A stretch of 64,000 bases of DNA from assembly GCF_000715205.1 (NCBI RefSeq), contig NZ_JOTP01000014.1:1-64000 (forward strand), read 5' to 3'. Below, piece after piece: positions 36,165 through 42,938 of the stretch. Each line of letters starts with the position of its first letter. The first letter of the stretch is position 1. The position numbers and the translations under genes were made by a program. The notes beneath the pieces were generated by a model that had not been told where the DNA came from, ran no database searches, and saw nothing but the letters and a program-made list of their open reading frames with translations. This stretch comes from Bacillus zhangzhouensis. GTDB lineage: Bacteria > Bacillota > Bacilli > Bacillales > Bacillaceae.

Positions 36165-37580
36165 ATGAGCCGCAAAAAAATTGTCGCTGCAACTGGGTGT
36201 CCAACAGGCATTGCGCACACATTTATGGCAGCTGAGGCATTAAAAATAGCTGCTGAGCAATTAGGGGTCGACATCAAAGTCGAAACGCATGGTCAAGTAG
36301 GAATTGAAAACGCTTTAACCGATCAAGACATTATGGAAGCAGATGGGGTCATTGTTGCAGCTGACAAGGATGTGCACACAGAGCGCTTTCATGGAAAACC
36401 ACTCATAGAAGTGCCTGTATCTAAAGGGATTCGCACACCAGCTGATCTGATCCAGAGCATTTTAAATGGTGATGCACCTATTCATCAAGTGAAAGGAAGG
36501 GCCGCTGTTACCGAGAAAACAACAGCTCCTTCACCCACTCAACAAAAGACGTCAAATAAATGGATACACACCATCTATAAGCATTTAATGAACGGTGTAT
36601 CACACATGCTTCCATTTGTCGTAGGAGGCGGGGTCTTAATTGCCCTTTCTTTTCTATTCGGCATCTACTCTGCTGATCCTCAGCATGAAACGTATCACCC
36701 GTTTGCTGCCTATTTGAAAAGTATTGGCGGACTGGCCTTTAGCTTAATGGTGCCTATTTTAGCAGCATTTATCGCTGATTCGATCGCAAGACGCCCAGGG
36801 ATGGTTGTTGGATTTATAGGAGGCCTGCTTGCAAACGATGGAGGTGCCGGTTTCCTAGGCGGTATTATCGCAGGTTTTGCAGCAGGGTATATCATTCTTT
36901 TACTTCAATTGCTGCTTCAAAAATTACCTGCATCACTTGATGGATTAAAGTCGATCTTCATCTATCCCGTCATCGGTATTTTCTTGATAGGGGCTGTAAT
37001 GACTCCTCTATTAGTTCCAATCACAGGGTTAAATAATTCATTAATGGATTTTCTCTCATCCGTTCAATCCACGAATCCGCTGCTCCTAGGCTTAATTGTT
37101 GGGGCGATGTGTGGATTTGATATGGGTGGACCATTTAACAAAGCAGCCTATGTGACAGGAACAGCTTTGCTTGCAGAAGGCAATCTTTATTTCATGGCAG
37201 GTGTGTCTGCAGCATGTATTACACCGCCACTCATCATTGCAATTGCGACAACGATTTTCCGGAAACATTTCACACCACAAGAACGAAATGCAGGGGCGAT
37301 CAACTATATTCTTGGGGCTACACATATTACCGAAGGGGCCATCCCGTTTGCGGCTAAAAACCCAGTGGTTGTGCTACCAATTATCATGTTCGGTTCGGCC
37401 ATCTCTGCTATTTTGACTTATCTGTTTGGCGTACAGGTTCCTGCACCACATGGCGGATTCCTTGTCCTGCCAGTCGTCACAGGCGCATTTCAGTGGGTGC
37501 TTTCAATACTGATCGGATCTTTGATCGGTGCGATTCTATACGGACTTTATCGTAAAAAAATAGACAAAGCCGCAGTTTAA
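36165..37580 (+). CDS. PTS fructose-family EIIBC component
   Basis: This 471-aa permease has an N-terminal EIIB domain with phosphorylatable Cys12 (VAATGCPTGIAHTFMAAEAL, residues 7-26). A linker at about 105-135 leads to an EIIC membrane domain (MLPFVVGGGVLIALSFLFG, ANDGGAGFLGGIIAGF, GFDMGGPFNKAAY, ITEGAIPFAAKNP). It imports and phosphorylates a ketohexose at C1. EIIA is encoded separately downstream. Specificity between fructose and tagatose cannot be read from the sequence. Confidence 0.88.
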   Translation: MSRKKIVAATGCPTGIAHTFMAAEALKIAAEQLGVDIKVETHGQVGIENALTDQDIMEADGVIVAADKDVHTERFHGKPLIEVPVSKGIRTPADLIQSILNGDAPIHQVKGRAAVTEKTTAPSPTQQKTSNKWIHTIYKHLMNGVSHMLPFVVGGGVLIALSFLFGIYSADPQHETYHPFAAYLKSIGGLAFSLMVPILAAFIADSIARRPGMVVGFIGGLLANDGGAGFLGGIIAGFAAGYIILLLQLLLQKLPASLDGLKSIFIYPVIGIFLIGAVMTPLLVPITGLNNSLMDFLSSVQSTNPLLLGLIVGAMCGFDMGGPFNKAAYVTGTALLAEGNLYFMAGVSAACITPPLIIAIATTIFRKHFTPQERNAGAINYILGATHITEGAIPFAAKNPVVVLPIIMFGSAISAILTYLFGVQVPAPHGGFLVLPVVTGAFQWVLSILIGSLIGAILYGLYRKKIDKAAV

Positions 37581-37595
37581 TAGGGGGGAAGAAAA

Positions 37596-38054
37596 ATGAT
37601 GGAACATATCTATATGAATCTTCATGAAACAGCTTCTTCACAGGCTGGCGTTTTCGCAGCCATTGCTGACATTGCCTACAAAGCAGGTATTTGCACATCA
37701 CAAGAGGATGTCAAAAAAGGCTTAGCTGAAAGGGAAGCTCTTAGTACAACAGGCTTTCAAGATGGATTTGCCATTCCGCATACACAGACAGACGCCATCA
37801 CGAAACCAGCACTAGTGATCGTCCGCACTGAAACCGGAATTGAATGGGACGCTTTTGATGGAAAGCCTTGCTTTTTCTTCTTATCCTTACTCATCCCCAA
37901 AAATGAAGCAGGGACCACTCATTTAAAAGCACTTTCTGCCCTTTCACGAGGCTTAATGGATGAAGCGAAACGTCAAAAGCTGCTTGAAACAAGAACAAAT
38001 GAAGAAATGCTCGCTGTATTAAATAAAGATATTTTGACTAGAGAGGATGTTTGA
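37596..38054 (+). CDS. PTS fructose-family EIIA component
   Basis: This 152-aa PTS_EIIA_2 protein receives phosphate from HPr on His62 (GFAIPHTQTDAI) and gives it to Cys12 of the EIIBC protein. GGGGGGAAG precedes the ATG. It lies 15 bp after EIIBC and its end is 2 bp before the aldolase ATG. Confidence 0.88.
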   Translation: MMEHIYMNLHETASSQAGVFAAIADIAYKAGICTSQEDVKKGLAEREALSTTGFQDGFAIPHTQTDAITKPALVIVRTETGIEWDAFDGKPCFFFLSLLIPKNEAGTTHLKALSALSRGLMDEAKRQKLLETRTNEEMLAVLNKDILTREDV

Positions 38055-38056
38055 CC

Positions 38057-38926
38057 ATGCCTTTACTTTCAACAACACCGATGCTTGAGGCTGCCAAAAA
38101 AGAAAAATACGGAATTGTGGCATTCAATGTACACTCCTTTGACAGTATCTATTGGGTGCTCGAAACTGCCGCTGAATTAAAGTCACCTGTTATTTTGCAA
38201 ACGACGGTCGGAACGGTTCAATCTCTTGGAGCAAAAGCCATTGCAGATACAGTAAAGGCGGCAGCTGACCAATATCAAATCCCAATTGGTCTTCATCTGG
38301 ATCATTGTACTGACTTTGATGTGATTCTCACCTGTATCAGGGCTGGCTATACATCCGTTATGATCGATGCATCCATGCATTCGTATGAAGAAAATGTACG
38401 CCGTACAAAAGAAGTCGTTGACCTCGCATTAAAAGTAGGTGTGAATGTAGAGGCTGAGCTTGGCAAGGTAGGCGGCGTAGAAGATGACATCGTGGTAGAT
38501 GAAAAGGATGCTGAAAAAGCCATTCCATCAGAGTGCCGTCAATTTGTAGAAGAAACTGGGGTACCTACTTTAGCGCCTGCGATCGGCACCGCCCATGGCA
38601 TTTATAAAGGAGTGCCGGATATTGATTTTGACCGCATTGAACAAATTGCAGCGCTTGTCGATGTACCACTTGTCCTGCACGGAGGTTCAGCTGTACCAGA
38701 AGAGGATGTCAGAAGATGTGTCACACTTGGTATGGCAAAGGTCAATGTCTCAACTGAACTGAAAAACGCATACTCTGAAGCCATTCGTGATCATTTCTCA
38801 AACGAACCCGAAAGCTTAGATCCGCGTATGTATTTACAAAAAGCCAAGCAAGCAGCAAAAGACATGGTCACATCTAAAATACGAATCGTTGGCAGTGAAG
38901 GCAAAGCGCATCTTTTATATCAATAA
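38057..38926 (+). CDS. Class II fructose/tagatose-bisphosphate aldolase
   Basis: This 289-aa zinc aldolase has HLDHCTDFDVI (zinc His and catalytic Asp), VEAELGKVGGVEDD, IGTAHGIYKG and VLHGGSAVPEEDV. It cleaves a ketohexose bisphosphate to glyceraldehyde-3-P and dihydroxyacetone-P. Proteins of this length and pattern include GatY/KbaY and FbaA. Its place at the end of a PfkB-PTS operon suggests tagatose-1,6-bisphosphate. The TTG at 38051 of the longer frame lies too close to GAGAGGATG, so ATG 38057 is used. Confidence 0.85.
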   Translation: MPLLSTTPMLEAAKKEKYGIVAFNVHSFDSIYWVLETAAELKSPVILQTTVGTVQSLGAKAIADTVKAAADQYQIPIGLHLDHCTDFDVILTCIRAGYTSVMIDASMHSYEENVRRTKEVVDLALKVGVNVEAELGKVGGVEDDIVVDEKDAEKAIPSECRQFVEETGVPTLAPAIGTAHGIYKGVPDIDFDRIEQIAALVDVPLVLHGGSAVPEEDVRRCVTLGMAKVNVSTELKNAYSEAIRDHFSNEPESLDPRMYLQKAKQAAKDMVTSKIRIVGSEGKAHLLYQ

Positions 38927-38932
38927 AAAGAA

Positions 38933-38962
38933 AAAAAGCAGAGCCGCGTCGCTCTGCTTTTT
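38933..38962. terminator. Bidirectional terminator after the aldolase gene
   Basis: A 12-bp stem (AAAAAGCAGAGC / GCTCTGCTTTTT) with a 6-nt loop lies between the convergent aldolase and exporter genes. Confidence 0.85.
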
Positions 38963-38966
38963 CACA

Positions 38967-40487
38967 TTATTTGCTTTCTTTCATTTCATTTGAAGTACGT
39001 ACTCGTGCATTTCCCATAAATACGACTGTAATCGCCGCAAGTACAATCGGGAATAAAGCAATCATAAATACATACGTAATACTTTGTGACATCGCATCAA
39101 TGATCTTATTTAAAATATCCGGTGGAATTTGTGAGCGTGCCCCCTCTTGGAAAATGGCTTGCGGATCACCAACTTGAGAGGAGGCTCCTTTCATTCCACT
39201 AAAAGCATCTGCTAAACGATTTGTCAGGACATTGGTTTGAATCGTCCCGAAAATCGTCACACCTAACGTCATCCCAAGTGATCTCATAAATGAATTGGTT
39301 GAGTTTGCACTGCCGCGGTAGCGCGGAGAGAGATCATTCATTGAAGCAGATGGCAGAAGGGAGAAGCTAAATCCTACACCAAAGCCTGATATCATCATAA
39401 AGAGTGTGAGCCACAGTCTTGCTGTGTCTGGTGACATGTTGGCAAGCAGCAGCATCCCAGCGAAAAATGAAATCACAGAGATGGTCATAAGCCGTCTAAA
39501 AGGCACCTTCGTCTGCATCGTTCCGCCAATCATACTGCCAATTACTGAGCCTATCATCATTGGTGTTAAAATGAAGCCTGCACTTGTCGCAGATTCACCG
39601 TACACCGCCTGTACGAAAATAGGGATAAAGACGGCAAGAATAATAAACGTCCCGCCATATAAAAACGCTAAAATTTGAGATGTCGCAAATAAGCGGTTTT
39701 TAAACATCCAAAATGAAATAATTGGTTCCTCAGCTTTACGCTCAACGATAAAGAAAATGGTACCGAAGACAACAAACACAGCAAATAGTGTCAGGATTTG
39801 TACGGAATCCCAAGCATAAGATTTACCGCCAAGCTCAAGTGCGAACATTAAGCTCACAACCGCAACGACTAGAGTAATGGCACCTGCCCAGTCAATTTTT
39901 TGCTTGCGATGTTCAAGCGATTCCTGATAGTATCGGGCGATGAAGAACACACTGACGATACCGATTGGCACGTTAATATAGAAAACCCAATGCCAGCCGA
40001 TCGAATCCGTAATAATGGCGCCTAATAGCGGTCCTAGTACGCTTGATAAACCAAATACTGCACCGAACATACCTGACATTTTTCCGCGCTTTTCAGGCGG
40101 GAAGATATCAAAGATAATCGTAAATGCGATCGGAAGAAGTGCACCGCCTCCAAGCCCTTGAATGGCTCGATAAATAATGAGCTGATCCATCGTTTGTGCG
40201 ATACCGCACAGCGCAGATCCAATTAAAAAGAAAATAAGTCCAAACAGAAAAAAACGCTTTCGACCATACATATCAGAAAGCTTTCCATAAATCGGCATTC
40301 CGGCCATCACTGCCACCATATAAGAAGCGGTCACCCAAGCAAATTTATCAAAATTCCCCAAATCTGCTACGATGCTTCCCATCGCTGTTGCAACAATGGT
40401 ATTGTCCATCGCTGCCATAAAAATACCTAACAGCAAACCGATGACAACAAAGCGAGTGGATGCCTTGCCTTTATCCACGTTATTCAT
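38967..40487 (-). CDS. MFS multidrug exporter, DHA2 (EmrB/QacA) family
   Basis: This 506-aa, 14-helix proton-driven exporter has motif D1 near the start (GIFMAAMDNTIVATAM), motif A (GKLSDMYGRKRFF) and motif C (GLSSVLGPLLGAIITD). It resembles B. subtilis MdtP and Mdr/Bmr3. The frame begins at 40559, but ATG at 40487 has GGAGG 8 nt upstream. It is divergent from a MarR gene, and a 25-nt palindrome lies between them, so drug-inducible derepression is likely. Confidence 0.87.
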   Translation of the reverse strand: MNNVDKGKASTRFVVIGLLLGIFMAAMDNTIVATAMGSIVADLGNFDKFAWVTASYMVAVMAGMPIYGKLSDMYGRKRFFLFGLIFFLIGSALCGIAQTMDQLIIYRAIQGLGGGALLPIAFTIIFDIFPPEKRGKMSGMFGAVFGLSSVLGPLLGAIITDSIGWHWVFYINVPIGIVSVFFIARYYQESLEHRKQKIDWAGAITLVVAVVSLMFALELGGKSYAWDSVQILTLFAVFVVFGTIFFIVERKAEEPIISFWMFKNRLFATSQILAFLYGGTFIILAVFIPIFVQAVYGESATSAGFILTPMMIGSVIGSMIGGTMQTKVPFRRLMTISVISFFAGMLLLANMSPDTARLWLTLFMMISGFGVGFSFSLLPSASMNDLSPRYRGSANSTNSFMRSLGMTLGVTIFGTIQTNVLTNRLADAFSGMKGASSQVGDPQAIFQEGARSQIPPDILNKIIDAMSQSITYVFMIALFPIVLAAITVVFMGNARVRTSNEMKESK

Positions 40488-40557
40488 TTCATTTACCTCC
40501 TGCTTACGTTCTCTTCTCTTTTTTGCTATGATCAACTTAATGATAAAGTAAGAGAAC

Positions 40558-40582
40558 ATTTATCTTGATGATCAAGATAAAT
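40558..40582. promoter_or_regulatory. 25-nt perfect palindrome, MarR operator
   Basis: Two 12-nt arms (ATTTATCTTGAT / ATCAAGATAAAT) flank a central G, between the exporter and MarR genes and 24 nt before the MarR start. Length, AT-rich arms and position are typical of MarR operators. A partial second dyad (ATCA...TGAT) lies at about 40531-40544. Confidence 0.7.
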
Positions 40583-40606
40583 TGATTTTAAAGGGAGGAT
40601 AACAAG

Positions 40607-41077
40607 TTGTCAATAAAGAACGAGTCAGAAGACCGAGCAGACCTGATCATTCATACGATGAGGCGCCTTGCCACACGAACGGTTTTGTTCCACCAAGCAG
40701 CTGCTCAATCGCTCGGCCTTTTTCCAACAGATCTCAAATCAGCTGATTTATTAAACGAACTCGGACCACTCACAGCAGGTGAATTAAGTGAAAAAACAGG
40801 TCTTAGCTCAGGTGCCGTCACGGCTCTTATTGACCGGCTTGAAAAAGCAGGCTACGCCAAAAGGGAGAAGGACCCAAAAGACAAGCGAAGGGTCATCATT
40901 GTTCCACTAACAGCGGGGAAATCACAGGTGAAGGAACTCTTTCTATCCTTATCGGCATCCACCAAAAAACTCACAAATGAATACAAGCCTGAAGAATTGG
41001 ATTTAATCATTCAATTTATTTCCAAAGCCGCTGAAATCATGGATCAAGAGCTGCAATTGCTTAAGTCTAAATCGTAA
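40607..41077 (+). CDS. MarR-family repressor of the multidrug exporter
   Basis: This 156-aa protein has the MarR winged helix: LTAGELSEKTGLSSGAVTAL (recognition helix) and the wing DPKDKRRVIIVPLT. Start is TTG at 40607 with GGAGGA 7 nt upstream. Expected to bind the adjacent palindrome and repress itself and the exporter until a ligand binds. Confidence 0.88.
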   Translation: MSIKNESEDRADLIIHTMRRLATRTVLFHQAAAQSLGLFPTDLKSADLLNELGPLTAGELSEKTGLSSGAVTALIDRLEKAGYAKREKDPKDKRRVIIVPLTAGKSQVKELFLSLSASTKKLTNEYKPEELDLIIQFISKAAEIMDQELQLLKSKS

Positions 41078-41209
41078 GAAAGGACACTGTGAGGTCTTTA
41101 GACGAAGCGGTAATATCTTTTATGAGAGATGTGTTATGAGGGTGCAAGAAGTTCTCATTGAGAATAACAACATAGGATGCTTATCCAAATAAGGGGAGGT
41201 ATACAGAAA

Positions 41210-41683
41210 GTGGAAATTATAAGGTTTAAGGAAACTGATACAAAAGAGATTGTTTCATTGTTTTATGAAACAGTTCATTCCGTAAATTCAAAAGATTATT
41301 CCCAAGTACAATTGGATGCTTGGGCACCAAGAGATGAAAAAGAATCTAAAATTAATTCTTGGAAGGAATCATTGAGTCAAAATATCACATTTGTTGCTAA
41401 AGTTAATGGTAAAGTTGTTGGTTTTAGCGATTTAACGCATACCGGGTACTTAGATAGACTATTCGTTCATAAAGATTATCAAGGACAAGGTATAGCCACA
41501 GCTTTAGTTGATATGCTCGAATCTGAGGCAAAGAAACTAAATCTTTTAGAAATTGATACCGAAGCAAGTATTACAGCTAAGCCATTTTTTGAACATCTAG
41601 GTTACAAAATTGTTTGTTCACAAACTGTGGAAAAAAAGGGGGTTAAGTTGGCTAATTTTAAAATGCTAAAAAAAATAAAATAA
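41210..41683 (+). CDS. GNAT-family N-acetyltransferase
   Basis: This 157-aa acetyltransferase has the acetyl-CoA binding segment LFVHKDYQGQGIATALVDML and the C-terminal FFEHLGYKIV. It resembles YafP-type GNAT proteins. The start is GTG at 41210 with GGGGAGGT 9 nt upstream; the longer frame from 41177 has no good site. It opens an AT-rich stretch to about 42800 that differs in base use from both neighbours, so it may be acquired. Confidence 0.82.
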   Translation: MEIIRFKETDTKEIVSLFYETVHSVNSKDYSQVQLDAWAPRDEKESKINSWKESLSQNITFVAKVNGKVVGFSDLTHTGYLDRLFVHKDYQGQGIATALVDMLESEAKKLNLLEIDTEASITAKPFFEHLGYKIVCSQTVEKKGVKLANFKMLKKIK

Positions 41684-41810
41684 TCATTTTCTTGTTATGC
41701 TAACAGGTGCGTTAGTTTAAGAAGAAAGGGTATAACATATTAGTCTTAAATAGGAATATAGATACAAAAACAGCTTCTATTTGATCAGAGAAAAGTGAGT
41801 TTCTTAAAAA

Positions 41811-41927
41811 ACGTCTTGGGTTAGAGCGGAACTAACTTCAAGTGGGGTTTTTCATGGTCATCCAATAGCAGGTAATCGATTACAAGAGTATTTAAAAATA
41901 GCTAAACCAAGATCATCAGGAGCGTAA
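41811..41927 (+). pseudogene. C-terminal remnant of a polymorphic toxin
   Basis: A 38-codon open stretch with no start ends in a stop at 41925. It encodes TSWVRAELTSSG, then HGHPIAGNRLQEYLKIAKPR and SSGA. A short toxin-like tail directly in front of an immunity gene is what remains when an LXG- or WapA-type toxin is deleted. The stretch is too short to name the toxin domain. Confidence 0.45.
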
Positions 41928-41936
41928 GTATTTAAA

Positions 41937-42281
41937 ATGAAAATTGAGAAAAAACTTCCTAAATATAAACTTCAGCCAATTAGAATACCTTCAGGCTGGT
42001 AAATTAGTTACAATTCTTTAACAGAGTTAGATCCGGCATTACTAAATAAAGATGAACAAGATAAATGGTTAAATTTAACAGAAGATTTATTGCAAATCAA
42101 GAATATTAAGAAAAATATACTGCTAGATGTTGGATGGTATCCGGAAGCTGATCCGGAAGGGGTTTATGGTTTGGATGTAGTAGAAGACTTTAATTGGGAA
42201 AATCCAGTCACATCATTTGAAACGAACCAAAAAGGCGAATTAATAGAAAAAGTCGAGTTTCTATTGTGGCAACTGAGTTAA
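41937..42281 (+). pseudogene. Immunity-protein-like gene with an in-frame stop
   Basis: ATG at 41937 (AGGAG 14 nt upstream) opens a 114-codon frame that runs to TAA at 42279 and is broken only by TAA at codon 22 (42000-42002). The product would begin MKIEKKLPKYKLQPIRIPSG and continue NSLTELDPALLNKDEQDKW, LLDVGWYPEADPEGVYGLDV and ending KVEFLLWQLS. The small acidic protein after a toxin remnant looks like an immunity protein. One base change could restore it. The last 63 codons also form an ORF from an internal ATG. Confidence 0.55.
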
Positions 42282-42389
42282 CAATAAATAGAATAACCAT
42301 CACCACTACTTTGATTTTAATGGAATCAAGGTTTCACTTGTCTAATATAATTGGTGATTTTAATTATATTACATTGTAGAGGTGATTCA

Positions 42390-42689
42390 ATGAATGAAAG
42401 CTACAGTTATTTAGAGGAGTTAGAAGATTTTTTAGGTGGGACATTTCATCAGGATATTCATTCACGAGAAGAAGCGTTAAATGAGTTTATTCATTTAGCT
42501 AGCGAAGAATGTCTGCTGTCTACTATAAAAGATTGTCAGGATTTTTTGAATAGTACTTTAAATTTACAGGAAAAAGAAAGCTTTATCGTTAATAATGTAG
42601 AAATCAATTTTCCAGAGATCTCATTATACCCGCTACAGTGGCTTAATAAAATAATAGAGAAAATGAAAGAAAAAGTGAAAATGAAGTAA
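42390..42689 (+). CDS. CdiI-like contact-dependent inhibition immunity protein
   Basis: This 99-aa acidic protein has the pattern of the CdiI_2-type immunity family: LEELEDFLGGTFHQDIHSRE near the N-terminus (family core LxxFLGxxFHQD), a helical middle, and FPEISLYPLQWLNKI at the end. Immunity proteins block toxins delivered by neighbours. GAGGTGATTCA precedes ATG 42390; the longer frame from 42351 lacks a site. No toxin gene remains nearby, so it is an orphan immunity gene in an AT-rich patch. Confidence 0.7.
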   Translation: MNESYSYLEELEDFLGGTFHQDIHSREEALNEFIHLASEECLLSTIKDCQDFLNSTLNLQEKESFIVNNVEINFPEISLYPLQWLNKIIEKMKEKVKMK

Positions 42690-42792
42690 TAAAAGGCTCG
42701 AAATTTTTCAGAAGATTCCTAACCTCATTACAAAGGTTTTCTATTACATAAAAGAAGACCAAAGGATAAATTTAGCCTTTGTATACAAGTCT

Positions 42793-42825
42793 AAAAGCAC
42801 ACTCAAGCGGGTGTGCTTTTTCTTA
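42793..42825 (+). terminator. Terminator closing the AT-rich immunity patch
   Basis: A 12-bp stem including one wobble pair (AAAAGCACAC / GTGTGCTTTT plus two inner pairs) with a 4-nt loop and a T run. No gene lies between it and the PRD regulator at 42939. Confidence 0.8.
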
Positions 42826-42938
42826 TAGCAAAAGAACACCCAAAAACCTGCACATCAAAAGCTGAAGACATTTGGACTTCTTTGCCGTATGTCAGTCGAT
42901 TAGACTTATAACCAAAGGGAAGAAGGGAGGAATTCGAA

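Noticed and set aside
42090..42281. Separate 63-aa gene
   Set aside because: It is the 3' part of the stop-interrupted immunity-like frame, has no ribosome site and begins at an internal codon.
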